This document shows, piece after piece, positions 5,890-14,279 of a stretch of DNA of 21,601 bases. The translations under genes were made by a program, and so were the position numbers. The DNA lies in NCBI GenBank assembly GCA_904394195.1, contig CAJFNH010000006.1, forward strand, positions 1 through 21,601, read 5' to 3'. Under the pieces are notes generated by a model. The model did not search any database, had not been told where the DNA came from, and saw nothing but the letters and a program-made list of their open reading frames with translations. Position 1 is the first letter of the stretch. Every line of letters begins with the position of its first letter. The DNA is from Candidatus Gallimonas caecicola. GTDB lineage: Bacteria; Bacillota; Clostridia; Christensenellales; Borkfalkiaceae.

Positions 5890-8793
5890 TTATTCTCCTG
5901 CAGAGAGCGTGTTCTGCGCCTGCAGCGACTGGATGACGCAGTACACTGCCGGAGTGTAGAATCTCTTGTAGATGCCCGATCCGGCGCTTGTCTCCTGTCC
6001 GAACTCGCTCGGATTTGCCGCGATGACGGAGAGCAGACGTCTTTCGTTCTCACCCAATGCCGCCTGGTTGATATAGGCAAGGAAGTTCGCCGCCTGCGAC
6101 GTGCCGTTGAGCGCGGAGAGCCAGGTGGAGCCCGACGTGTGCAGCGTCTGGTCGCGCACCGCGTTCATGCCCGTCTGCATGCGGATGAGGATGTCGCGCT
6201 CGGTGCGGGTGTAGTTGATCATGCGCAGCACACGCATCGCATAGGCGATCCTGGTGGTAGCGGTCGCCGACGTCGTGAAGTTGTTGAGCTGCACGCCGGC
6301 ATACTGCGTATCGTACTTGACGTCGAGCGTCACGTCCTGCTCTTCCGCGTTCTTGACGGTGACCTGCTTGCCGTTGAGCGCTTCCGCCACCGTTCTGGTA
6401 TCGCCGTCCATGCCGGCGGACGCCAGTTCCAGCGCGATCTCATAGTATGCGTCCCACACGTCGTTGCCCTGCGCGTCACCCTCGGGGGTGATCATATCCT
6501 TGAACGCGCCGTCCTTTGCCGTGGTGTTGTAATTGAGGTATTCGCTGCACTGCGCGACCACGTTGGGGATCTGCGCGCCGCCGTAGGTGAGCGTGATCTG
6601 CGACTGCTCGCCGACGGTAAGTTCCATGACCAGGTCGACCGCCGCAGCCGCAAGCCATGCGGGCTGCCCTTCGTTGGCAAGATTTTTGTTGACTGCATAG
6701 CCGACGGAGTCCATTCTGCCCGCCCACTTATCCTGGCGCAGCACCTGGTTGCGGTAGAGCTCGTCGCCCTTCGGGTCATACACTATCAACCCATCATCAA
6801 GATCGCTGCGCTGTTCGTAGTCGCCCGAGCCGCCGTCCGTTGCCGTGCCGGCGTTATCGCCCGAGCCCTTTGCTTTGTTGGCGTTGGAGTAAGTGTTCAC
6901 CAACGGGTTGCCACTCTCGTCCACATAGTAGGCGCTGCGGCCCTGCGCGTAGAGCGCGAGCTTATCGGAGACCGCCGTGGGCATGACGCCCAGGTCGAGG
7001 ATGTCCGTCCTCACTTCCTGATACTCGGAGACGTCCCAGGTGCCCACGCCGTAGAAGAGCGTTGCGCCCACCACGAAGCCCTGCTGGCCGTTGACGCTCT
7101 TGTCGGTCTCATCCGTCTGAACGTCGCCCGCCTGACCGATGTGCGCGTTCCACGTTGCCATATATTCCTGGAAGGCGCCGTACGTTTCGATGAAGTTCGC
7201 GCTGTTGATGCCGTACTGGTTCTTTGCCGTACGGGTGGTGCCGTCGAGGTTGATCTTGTCGACGTCCTCCGTCGCATAGCCCACGCCCGAGCTGACGTCG
7301 TTCGGATCGTACTTGTCCGTCATGCTCCAAGTGTTGCCGTTTGCGGAAGCGATCTGCTCGTTTTCCGCATTGTATTCGTTGATCGCCTTGGTGTAGTCGC
7401 TGTTGACGTAGGTGGCGTCGTTGGAGAACAGCCAGGGCAGAACGTACAGGTTGCCGCCGTCCAGCTGCTCGTACTGCTCGCCGCCGTACACGTTGTTATA
7501 TGCCGCAATGCCTTCGCCCGCGCCCGTGTAGACGCCGCCCATGCCCGTGAACCATGCGCTGTAATCCTCCTCGGAAGCTCCGTTGCCGGATACCGCCTTC
7601 ATGCCGGAGCCGTCGGCGGCGTCCCAGCCGAAGGAGTTGAGCATGTATGCGCACGCCCAGTTGAGCGCGCCGTATTCCGCCCAGGTGAGCACGATGTTGC
7701 CGCTGTTCGTATCGTAAGCGACGTCCTCGCCGGTGTTGACCGCCGCGTCGCCGTACTTCTCCGCCGTGATCTCAAAGGTCTCGCCGGGGAAGCCGGGCAC
7801 GGTGACGATATAGCCTTCGCCGTCCGTGAACACGTCCGTGCTGACGGCAAGCGGATCGCCCGCCTCATACGCGTCGTCATACGTCTCGTATTTATAGAAA
7901 TTGAAGGGCTTGTACGCCGTGGGGATGCCGATGTTGATGAAGGCGGCGGTATCGTCCGCGCTTGCGACCACTTTTTCCCCCGTGTAGGGATTGGTATAAT
8001 TATCCGCTTCCGTCACGTTCATCGCGTAGGTGATGGAATCGCTGTCCTTGCCCGTGTACACGGCGGCGCCGGAAGCCGTCGCTTCTTTCTTGACATAAAT
8101 ACGCCCCTGCACTTGGCGGCCGCTGTTCGCGCCCGAGTTGGGCTTGAGCGTGGTGTACGCCTTCTTGAACGCTTCGGAGAAGTAGTTGCGGTTGTAGCCC
8201 AAGCCGAAGTTGGAGTAATCCTTGGGCAGACCGTAGATGTTCACCGACTCGTTCGTGGTGGGATCGTAGTACCCCTTCTCCGCGCTGTAGGCGATCTTTT
8301 CCGCATGCGTCCTGTCGAAAGCGGAGCCGGAGTTGGCGTAGAACGCAAGGCTGTCCGACCAGACGCTGTTCACCATGTCGACGGTCTCCTGCGAGGCGGT
8401 GATATAGTCTGTCAGGTTGAGGATGCGCGTGTCCGCATAGGCGAGCACCTGCGAAGGGGACACATAGATGATGTCCGGATAGCTGCCCGACGTGATCTGG
8501 TCGCCAAGGTTCTTGAAATACGTCTCTTGGCTGGGCTCGGGGGTGAACTGCACGCTAATGGTGTTGCCGCCCAGTTCCTCGGCATGCGCCGCAGAGTATT
8601 CGCGCGCCCAGTTTTCGCAGATCGTACGGTTCGTCGTAGCGTCCGCGGCGCCGCAGAAGATATACACGCTGAGCGTGTAATCCGTTCTGATAGACGAATC
8701 GTTGCACGCCGTGAATGCCAGCGCCGCGCCGCCCACCATCACCGTGGAGAGGGCGACAAGGCCGACATTCTTCCAAAGCATTTTCTTTTTCAT
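5890..8793 (-). CDS. Very large ABC solute-binding lipoprotein
   Basis: A 967-residue extracellular solute-binding protein. The signal peptide ends in FTAC, giving lipid-anchored Cys30. The N-terminal lobe is typical of the sugar-binding family: LSVYIFCGAAD, then TYFKNLGDQITSG, SYPDIIYVSPSQVLAYAD and LTDYI. Usual family members are 400-550 aa, so about 400 residues are extra. They lie mainly in the middle, rich in Asp, Asn, Tyr and Gly, and include long loops such as the region near residues 455-530. ATG 8793 follows the site AAGAGGTG. The gene heads the transporter operon behind a strong promoter and a leader of about 280 nt. Large size could mean binding of long or branched oligosaccharides, or an extra domain for holding polysaccharide; both are inference. 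I see no catalytic motif. Confidence 0.85.
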   Translation of the reverse strand: MKKKMLWKNVGLVALSTVMVGGAALAFTACNDSSIRTDYTLSVYIFCGAADATTNRTICENWAREYSAAHAEELGGNTISVQFTPEPSQETYFKNLGDQITSGSYPDIIYVSPSQVLAYADTRILNLTDYITASQETVDMVNSVWSDSLAFYANSGSAFDRTHAEKIAYSAEKGYYDPTTNESVNIYGLPKDYSNFGLGYNRNYFSEAFKKAYTTLKPNSGANSGRQVQGRIYVKKEATASGAAVYTGKDSDSITYAMNVTEADNYTNPYTGEKVVASADDTAAFINIGIPTAYKPFNFYKYETYDDAYEAGDPLAVSTDVFTDGEGYIVTVPGFPGETFEITAEKYGDAAVNTGEDVAYDTNSGNIVLTWAEYGALNWACAYMLNSFGWDAADGSGMKAVSGNGASEEDYSAWFTGMGGVYTGAGEGIAAYNNVYGGEQYEQLDGGNLYVLPWLFSNDATYVNSDYTKAINEYNAENEQIASANGNTWSMTDKYDPNDVSSGVGYATEDVDKINLDGTTRTAKNQYGINSANFIETYGAFQEYMATWNAHIGQAGDVQTDETDKSVNGQQGFVVGATLFYGVGTWDVSEYQEVRTDILDLGVMPTAVSDKLALYAQGRSAYYVDESGNPLVNTYSNANKAKGSGDNAGTATDGGSGDYEQRSDLDDGLIVYDPKGDELYRNQVLRQDKWAGRMDSVGYAVNKNLANEGQPAWLAAAAVDLVMELTVGEQSQITLTYGGAQIPNVVAQCSEYLNYNTTAKDGAFKDMITPEGDAQGNDVWDAYYEIALELASAGMDGDTRTVAEALNGKQVTVKNAEEQDVTLDVKYDTQYAGVQLNNFTTSATATTRIAYAMRVLRMINYTRTERDILIRMQTGMNAVRDQTLHTSGSTWLSALNGTSQAANFLAYINQAALGENERRLLSVIAANPSEFGQETSAGSGIYKRFYTPAVYCVIQSLQAQNTLSAGE

Positions 8794-9078
8794 AAAACCA
8801 CACCTCTTAAATATAGTTTTCGCTGCAAATCGCCGCAGAAACGCTCTTCGCGCTCTTCCGAAGCCGCCCTATGGGGGGAGGCAGCCGCAAAAGAGCACAA
8901 AAAACGCCCGACGGCTTGTCTGCCGAAGGGTCGCCGAAAAATGAAAAACGACGGAAAAACTCCGCCCCTCTTTTCCGCCGTTCCGCATGGAACTTTCTGG
9001 AAAAGGGCGCGCGAAAGTTTTACCGTTCGCTCCTCACAATCATGACTTCCCCCCGACGTCACTGCTTGTACTGTTCAT
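8794..9078 (-). promoter_or_regulatory. Long 5' leader with terminator-like hairpin, possible attenuator
   Basis: About 280 nt separate the promoter from the binding-protein start with no convincing gene. On the minus strand a hairpin (8907-8915 with 8922-8930, two mismatches in the middle) is followed by CG and six T (8899-8904), which is the shape of an intrinsic terminator inside a leader. Further upstream, 8991-8997 can pair with 9013-9019. A possible 7-codon leader ORF (MIVRSER) starts at about 9043 behind a GGGGGGAAG site. The layout suggests transcription attenuation, but I recognise no known riboswitch. Confidence 0.4.
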
Positions 9079-9107
9079 AATATACCATGTACGGAAAAGT
9101 TTGTCAA
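9079..9107 (-). promoter_or_regulatory. Sigma-A-type promoter of the sugar transporter operon
   Basis: On the minus strand a perfect TTGACA (9102-9107), a 17-bp spacer and TATATT (9079-9084). GTAC half-sites flank the -10 region and could belong to a repressor site, but the symmetry is too weak to name a regulator. Confidence 0.85.
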
Positions 9108-9192
9108 TGGGGTTTTGAAATTTTTTTGTGAAAACTTCATCTTTTTTTTGCTTTTTTTTGGGCGATTTCACCGAAAAACCCCTTCCGACCGC

Positions 9193-9219
9193 AAAAAAGG
9201 ACGCCTCTCATGCGCCCTT
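9193..9219 (-). terminator. Terminator after the TIR-GNAT gene
   Basis: On the minus strand an 8-bp stem (9212-9219 with 9197-9204, one G-T pair) and a 7-nt loop run straight into six T. It lies about 67 nt past the stop codon. Between it and the transporter promoter (9108-9192) I see only homopolymer-rich DNA with runs of seven to eight T on the plus strand. Confidence 0.65.
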
Positions 9220-9285
9220 CCACAAGATGTTGTGTTTGTGAACGATTTTGTCGTTTTCCGGCGAAAACCGCTGCGCCGCCGGCGC

Positions 9286-10365
9286 TCATTCGCCGCGGGC
9301 AAGTTCCTGCGCATCCGCATAGCGGCGGCAGAACACCGCGTTTTCGGCGAGCCGGCGCATGCTTGTTTCGTACAGCCTGCCGCCGTCGGCGTTCTTGCCC
9401 ACGCAGACAAACCCGAATCGCTTGAGGAATTTCTCCAGAAGGGGCGCGTATGCCTCCGCCCCGATCTTGTCGAAGAAGATGCCCTTCTCCCGCCAGCGGC
9501 GGATGCGCCCGACCATCCAGTCAAAGAGCAGCAAAAAGCGCTCCTGCGAGACGAGCGCGGGGTCCACCGCCATCATCGCGATATAGCCGCAAAAGGTGCC
9601 GCCCAGCTCATAGAGCTCGATCATGTCCGGCTGCACGAGCACCTTGCCGCGCATGAGCTGCGCATACGCCTCCTCGCCCAGCGGATAGAAGTCGCAGTAA
9701 CCGATCATCTCGTCCCGTTCCACCAGCACGCCGCCCGCGTCGGAATAGTCGGTGATGCCCTTCCATTCCTCATACGTCTGCTCGATCTCGGACTCCTGCG
9801 TCTCCCGCCCGGGCGACACGATGAGGAAGTCCAGTTCAATGGCGCGCATGGAGATCTGCCGGTAAGTGATGCCCAGCCGCGCGATGGCGTCCGGAATATC
9901 CAGCACCTCCGGCCCCGCCACGCGTACGGCGCTGCGCTCCTGGGGAACATAGCGTGCGCGCAGCCCTTCCACGATGGAAAGGATCTGCTCCAGGTGCACG
10001 TCCAACACCTCGGGAAAGGCGTCCAGCCAGTGCGTGGGACCCAGATAAAATTCCATCGCGCCCGAGGGCAGAAAATTTTCAATGCGCAGCGGGATGATCG
10101 TCTTGTTGCGGGAGACGGCGGAATTGATCTCCCGCAGCACATAGGCGGAACGGTCGGAATCGCTTGAAAAGATGAGCAACACCGCCCAGGAGCTGTCGAT
10201 CCCGCGGACGATCTCGCTCGCATACTCCATTCCCGTTGCAAGGTCGCGCGGCGCGATGAAACAGCGCGCCCCGCGCGCCTCGATCCTGGAGACGATATAT
10301 TCGGCGAGCTCGCGGTTATGCGTCGAATAGGAAACAAACAGATCGTAAGAAAATACTTTGTCCAT
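9286..10365 (-). CDS. TIR domain fused to a GNAT-like acetyltransferase domain
   Basis: A 359-residue two-domain protein. Residues 5-135 form a TIR domain: YDLFVSYSTHNREL (strand A and box 1), CFIAPRDL, AVLLIFSSDSDRSAYVLREI, then the FYLGPTHWLDA segment common in bacterial TIR proteins. Glu79 in LREI aligns with the catalytic Glu of NAD-cleaving TIR domains such as SARM1, so NAD hydrolysis or cyclic-nucleotide synthesis is possible. Residues 195-330 look like a GNAT fold: GGVLVERDEMIGYCDF, GGTFCGYIAMMAVDP, a helix, then FDKIGAEAYAP and FLKRFGFVCVGKN. The usual acetyl-CoA R/Q-x-x-G-x-G/A loop is not visible, so it may be a degenerate or ligand-sensing GNAT. I chose ATG 10365, where the TIR homology begins. 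No separate promoter is seen; it follows parB after an inverted-repeat cluster. An immune role is inference. Confidence 0.75.
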   Translation of the reverse strand: MDKVFSYDLFVSYSTHNRELAEYIVSRIEARGARCFIAPRDLATGMEYASEIVRGIDSSWAVLLIFSSDSDRSAYVLREINSAVSRNKTIIPLRIENFLPSGAMEFYLGPTHWLDAFPEVLDVHLEQILSIVEGLRARYVPQERSAVRVAGPEVLDIPDAIARLGITYRQISMRAIELDFLIVSPGRETQESEIEQTYEEWKGITDYSDAGGVLVERDEMIGYCDFYPLGEEAYAQLMRGKVLVQPDMIELYELGGTFCGYIAMMAVDPALVSQERFLLLFDWMVGRIRRWREKGIFFDKIGAEAYAPLLEKFLKRFGFVCVGKNADGGRLYETSMRRLAENAVFCRRYADAQELARGE

Positions 10366-10387
10366 GGCAGCCCCCGGCGCCCTTCTT

Positions 10388-10470
10388 CGGACATGCCCCT
10401 TTCCGGCGGCGTGCGGCATGTCCGGAGGTGGGCATGTCCGCGGTAAGCGCTTCGCTTGCGGACATGCCCC
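10388..10470. repeat. Cluster of four inverted 10-mers forming two hairpins
   Basis: The 10-mer CGGACATGCC occurs at 10388-10397 and 10459-10468 and, inverted, at 10415-10424 and 10431-10440. The first pair can form a 10-bp stem with a 17-nt loop. The second extends to a perfect 12-bp stem (10430-10441 with 10458-10469), a 3-nt bulge and an inner 5-bp stem with a 3-nt loop (10445-10457). It fills the gap between parB and the TIR-GNAT gene. There is no T-run on either strand, and it does not resemble parS. A REP-like element, protein-binding cluster or mRNA processing site are all possible. Confidence 0.8.
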
Positions 10471-10482
10471 CGCTTAACTTTG

Positions 10483-11382
10483 TCACTCCATTCTGTCGAG
10501 GATATCCAGAAGCTCGCTGATACGGTCCAGATCGTCACGGGTGTAGTAGTCGATATAGATACGCCCCTTCTTGTCCGTGCCGATGAGCGAGACCTTTGTC
10601 TTGAGCGTCGCACGCATGCGTTCGACCAGATGCTTGAGCTCGGCGTTGGCAAGCGCGTTCTTCTGTTCCTTTTCCCGCGCGAGCACTTCCGGCGGATTGA
10701 GGTACTGCTTGACGGCGCGCTCCATCTCGCGCACCGACCACGAATTTTTCACGCACTCCTTGGCAAGATAGGTCTGCGCCTCCTTTGCCACGGGCACGAG
10801 CGTACGCGCATGCCCCGACGAGAGCTTCCCCTCGCGCACGAGGTCGATGACCTCCTCCGCCAGAGAGAGCAGGCGCAGCGTGTTGGCAATGGCGGGGCGC
10901 GATTTGCCCAGCCGCTCGGCAAGCTGTTCCTGCGTCAGGCCGAATTCGTCCATCAGCCGCTTCATGCCCGTCGCCGCTTCGATGGGGTTGAGGTCCTCGC
11001 GCTGCAGGTTTTCGATGAGGGAGATCTCCTGGATCTCCTTTTCGCCCAGTTCGCGCACGATGGCGGGCACGGTGGCGAGCCCCGCCTTGATGGCGGCGCG
11101 GTAGCGGCGCTCGCCCGCGATGATCATGTACTTGCCGTCGTCGCCGCGGTTGACGACGATGGGGCTGATGATGCCGTGCTCGCGGATGGAGTTGGCAAGA
11201 TCGTTCATGGCGTTCTCGTCGAACGTCTTGCGCGGCTGGTGCGGGTTGGGATAGATGTCCTCGACGGCGATCTCCGTTGCACCGCCCTGCCCCTCGTCGC
11301 CAAGGTCGGTATGCGCGTTTTCGTATGCCTCTTCCGTGTCGCTGAACAGCGCCGAAAGCCCCTTTCCAAGTCCTTTTGCCAT
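10483..11382 (-). CDS. parB: Chromosome partitioning protein ParB/Spo0J
   Basis: A 299-residue CTP-dependent DNA clamp that loads at parS and spreads to recruit SMC. The N-terminal LGKGLSALF motif (5-13) stimulates the ParA ATPase. The CTPase domain contains NPHQPRKTF (46-54), the GERRYRA box (90-96) and ENLQREDLNP (124-133). A helix-turn-helix follows (LTQEQLAERLGKSRPAIANTL), and the C-terminus is the short dimerisation domain. Length is normal for the family. Its ATG is 3 nt past the parA stop with AAAGGGAGAA upstream, so the two are translationally coupled. Two parS sites lie about 3 kb upstream, ahead of ftsH. Confidence 0.97.
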   Translation of the reverse strand: MAKGLGKGLSALFSDTEEAYENAHTDLGDEGQGGATEIAVEDIYPNPHQPRKTFDENAMNDLANSIREHGIISPIVVNRGDDGKYMIIAGERRYRAAIKAGLATVPAIVRELGEKEIQEISLIENLQREDLNPIEAATGMKRLMDEFGLTQEQLAERLGKSRPAIANTLRLLSLAEEVIDLVREGKLSSGHARTLVPVAKEAQTYLAKECVKNSWSVREMERAVKQYLNPPEVLAREKEQKNALANAELKHLVERMRATLKTKVSLIGTDKKGRIYIDYYTRDDLDRISELLDILDRME

Positions 11383-11385
11383 GCT

Positions 11386-12162
11386 CTATTCTCCCTTTCC
11401 TTCCGTTTTTTTCAAAAATTCTTCGGTGAGCGCCGCATATGCGCGCGCCCCCATGCACTTGGGGTCGTGCAGCAGGATGGGCTTGCCGTGACTGGGCGCC
11501 TCGGAGAGCCGCACGTTGCGCGGGATGACGATCTCGTACAGTTTGGCGGAAAAGAACTTTTTGATCTCCGCCGCGATCTGCCTGGAGATGAGTGAACGTC
11601 CGTCGTACATGGTGAGCACCACGCCCTCCACTTTGAGCGATTTGTTCAGGTGCTGTCGCACGAGCTTGATGGCATTCATGAGCTGCGAGAGCCCTTCCAG
11701 CGCATAGTACTCGCTCTGGATGGGAATGATCACGCTGTCCGCCGCGGCAAGCGCGTTGACGGTAAGCAGGCCGAGCGAAGGCGGGCAGTCGATGAGGATA
11801 TAGTCATACTCCGCGCGCACCTTCTCGAGTGCGGCGCGCAGCACCTTGTCGCGGCTCTTTTTGTAGACAAGACTGACTTCCGCCCCCGCAAGATCGACGT
11901 TGGAAGGAAGGATGAACAGTCCGTCCGGCTGGGCGGGAAGGGTGTTCTCGCGCACCTCCTCGTCGTCGATGATGACGTTGTAGACGGATTTTTTCAGCGA
12001 GCCCTTGGAAAAGCCCAGTCCCGTTGTGGCGTTGCCCTGTGGATCGAGGTCCACGAGCAGCACCTTCTTTCCCGCACGCGCAAGATACGCCGCCATGTTG
12101 ACGCACGTCGTCGTCTTGCCCACTCCCCCCTTCTGATTGGAGAAGGAAATGATCTTTCCCAT
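11386..12162 (-). CDS. parA: Chromosome partitioning ATPase ParA/Soj
   Basis: A 258-residue Walker-type ATPase of the ParA/Soj/MinD group that works with ParB in origin segregation and in controlling initiation. Visible are the deviant Walker A KGGVGKTT (11-18), the DLDPQGN motif, Walker B in YDYILIDCPPSLG, and the C-terminal VIPRNVRLSEAPSHGKPI typical of Soj. An upstream in-frame GTG at 12171 lies within the Shine-Dalgarno region; AAGGAG is 8 nt before ATG 12162, so the ATG is chosen. The gene starts 12 nt past the ftsH stop, with no promoter seen between them, so parA and parB are probably in the ftsH operon. Confidence 0.97.
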   Translation of the reverse strand: MGKIISFSNQKGGVGKTTTCVNMAAYLARAGKKVLLVDLDPQGNATTGLGFSKGSLKKSVYNVIIDDEEVRENTLPAQPDGLFILPSNVDLAGAEVSLVYKKSRDKVLRAALEKVRAEYDYILIDCPPSLGLLTVNALAAADSVIIPIQSEYYALEGLSQLMNAIKLVRQHLNKSLKVEGVVLTMYDGRSLISRQIAAEIKKFFSAKLYEIVIPRNVRLSEAPSHGKPILLHDPKCMGARAYAALTEEFLKKTEGKGE

Positions 12163-12174
12163 ATCTCTCACTCC

Positions 12175-14217
12175 TTATTCGGGTTTTTCTTCCGTATCGG
12201 GGGAGGCCGCGTCGTCCGCAGCGGGCGCCTCGGGCAAGGATGCCGGCTCGGCTGCCTTCTCCGGCGCGCCTTCCGCCGCGCCGCCCTTGATGCCGAACGG
12301 ATCGTCCGGCTCGCCCTTGTCGTGCTTCTCCATGTAGGCGAGCACCTCGGCATACGTCGCCCCGCGCATGAGCATGTCCACTTCCGCGGTATAGATGGTC
12401 TCGCGCTCGACGAGCACGCGAGCCATGTTGTCGAGAATGGCACGGTTTTCCTTCAGCAGCCTGCGTGCGCGCTCGTACTGCAGTTCGACGATGGCGCGCA
12501 CCTCGCCGTCGATGGCGGCTGCCGTCTGTTCCGAATAGCTGTTGCGCTCTTCAAAGTCACGGCCGAGGAACACGGGACCGTCGCTGCCGTAGCAGATGGG
12601 CCCGATCTTGTCGCTCATACCCCACTCGGTGACCATCTTGCGCGCCATCTGCGTGACGCGCTTGATATCGTTGGAAGCGCCCGCCGAAACATCGTGGATG
12701 ACCAGCTCTTCGGCGACCCTGCCGCCCAGCGCCATACAGATAAAATCGTTAAGTTTATTAACAGTCATGTCATTGTCATCCGTCTCGGGGCGGGTGAGGG
12801 TGTAGCCGGCCGCCATGCCGCGGGGGATGATGGACACTTCATGGACATTATCGGTATGTTCGCAGAGCTTTGCAAGAATTGCGTGTCCTGCTTCGTGATA
12901 AGCTGTACACTTCTTGTCCGCTTCGGTTACAACACGGCTCTTCTTCTGGGGCCCCATGATGACCTTGTTAATGCCCTCATACAGTTCCAGATTGCCGATC
13001 ATGCTCTTGCCCGCCCTTGCGGCAAGGATGGCGGCTTCGTTGAGAAGATTGGCAAGGTCTGCTCCGGAGAACCCGCTTGTCATACGGGCGATGATCTTAA
13101 AATTGACATCGGGAGCAAGCGGCTTATTGCGGGCATGGACCTTGAGGATGGCCTCTCTGCCCTTTACGTCGGGAAGATTGACATAGATCTGTCTGTCAAA
13201 ACGGCCGGGACGCAGCAAAGCGCTGTCAAGGATATCGGCACGGTTGGTCGCCGCCATGACGATAACGCCCTCGTTCGTCTCAAAACCGTCCATCTGAACA
13301 AGGATCTGGTTGAGGGTCTGCTCCCGCTCGTCGTGCCCTCCGCCGAGTCCCGCTCCCCTCTGGCGACCCACGGCGTCGATCTCATCGATGAAGATGATGC
13401 AGGGCTGATTGCGTTTTGCCATATCAAAGAGGTCGCGTACACGCGAAGCGCCGACGCCGACGTACATTTCCACGAAGTCGGAGCCGCTCACCGAGAAGAA
13501 GGGCACGCCCGCCTCCCCCGCAACCGCCTTTGCAAAGAGCGTTTTACCCGTTCCGGGAGGACCCACAAGCAACACACCCTTGGGGATCTTTGCCCCGAGG
13601 TCGGAGAACTTCTTGGGGCTCTTGAGGAAATCGACAACTTCCTTGAGTTCCTCTTTCTCCTCCTCCGCCCCTGCGACGTCGGAAAAGCGTACTTTGATGT
13701 TTGTGGACACCCTTGCCTTGGTTTTTCCGAAGCTCATCACCTTCCCGCTGCCGCCGCTCATGGAACGCAGAATCAGGAAGAAGGCGACGATACCCACAAC
13801 AAGCACGGCGATATAGAGGATATTCCCCCATCCACTACCGGCGTTTGGATTGGAAAGATCATAACCTATTCCCAATGAACGCCAGTAATCAAGTGTACCC
13901 TGAGGAATCCCGTCCGCAGAAACACCCGCATCGGAATAAAGACTCTTATAGTTTGCCCAATATGTGTAAGTCGCGTCATTTGCATTCAAATATCCATAAA
14001 CGACGTAACCATCAACATAAACAAAGTTGATTTGCTGATTATCAGGAATTTGACCTGCTAAATCCCCTTCTCCCCGACTATCATAAAGCAATTCATCAAA
14101 GCGAGATGTATCAACCTGCTTTGAGTTTCTTATTTGACTTGTTATCACGAAGTACGCTGCGATCCCCAGAACAGCAACAAGCACCACGATGATAATCGTC
14201 CTGACTGTCTTACTCAA
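12175..14217 (-). CDS. ftsH: ATP-dependent zinc metalloprotease FtsH
   Basis: A 680-residue membrane-bound AAA+ protease that degrades misfolded membrane proteins and regulators. Helix 1 is at about 6-26, a variable external domain follows, and helix 2 is at 132-150. The AAA domain has Walker A GPPGTGKT (219-226), Walker B IIFIDEID (274-281) and the second region of homology with NRADILDSALLRPGRFDR. The zinc site HEAGH is at 441-445. The C-terminal 50 residues are a disordered Ala/Glu/Pro-rich tail. The start is TTG 14217, with AGGAG 8 nt upstream and a good promoter. The first 120 codons are much more AT-rich (about 32-40 % GC in sampled lines) than the rest (about 60 %). Its place directly upstream of parA is unusual; ftsH more often neighbours tilS or hpt. 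Confidence 0.97.
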   Translation of the reverse strand: MSKTVRTIIIVVLVAVLGIAAYFVITSQIRNSKQVDTSRFDELLYDSRGEGDLAGQIPDNQQINFVYVDGYVVYGYLNANDATYTYWANYKSLYSDAGVSADGIPQGTLDYWRSLGIGYDLSNPNAGSGWGNILYIAVLVVGIVAFFLILRSMSGGSGKVMSFGKTKARVSTNIKVRFSDVAGAEEEKEELKEVVDFLKSPKKFSDLGAKIPKGVLLVGPPGTGKTLFAKAVAGEAGVPFFSVSGSDFVEMYVGVGASRVRDLFDMAKRNQPCIIFIDEIDAVGRQRGAGLGGGHDEREQTLNQILVQMDGFETNEGVIVMAATNRADILDSALLRPGRFDRQIYVNLPDVKGREAILKVHARNKPLAPDVNFKIIARMTSGFSGADLANLLNEAAILAARAGKSMIGNLELYEGINKVIMGPQKKSRVVTEADKKCTAYHEAGHAILAKLCEHTDNVHEVSIIPRGMAAGYTLTRPETDDNDMTVNKLNDFICMALGGRVAEELVIHDVSAGASNDIKRVTQMARKMVTEWGMSDKIGPICYGSDGPVFLGRDFEERNSYSEQTAAAIDGEVRAIVELQYERARRLLKENRAILDNMARVLVERETIYTAEVDMLMRGATYAEVLAYMEKHDKGEPDDPFGIKGGAAEGAPEKAAEPASLPEAPAADDAASPDTEEKPE

Positions 14218-14279
14218 TCTTTGGTCTCCTTTTCTGAATTAGTTTGCCCGCGTATAGTATGGGCAATAATACTGCCCCT

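Noticed and set aside
4696..9045. A 1449-codon open frame on the plus strand
   Set aside because: It is antisense to the binding-protein and permease genes, which have clear motifs, start sites and signals. Its residues are Arg/Val/Asp/His-rich, as expected from reading GC-rich codons backwards.
8790..9062. A 90-codon minus-strand frame in the transporter leader
   Set aside because: It overlaps the start of the binding-protein gene, contains the terminator-like hairpin and has no recognisable composition.
9079..9107. An AraR- or LacI-type operator over the transporter promoter
   Set aside because: GTAC half-sites are present but the full sequence is not symmetric, and no regulator gene is in the window.
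10388..10470. Could the inverted repeats be a CRISPR array or a parS cluster?
   Set aside because: The copies alternate in orientation with unequal short spacings, and the sequence lacks the TGTTTCACGTGAAACA core.
11650..13878. A 742-codon open frame on the plus strand
   Set aside because: It is antisense to parA and ftsH and shows no motif or plausible start; it reflects codon bias of the real genes. Similar plus-strand frames at 284-1855 and 2068-3339 are rejected for the same reason.
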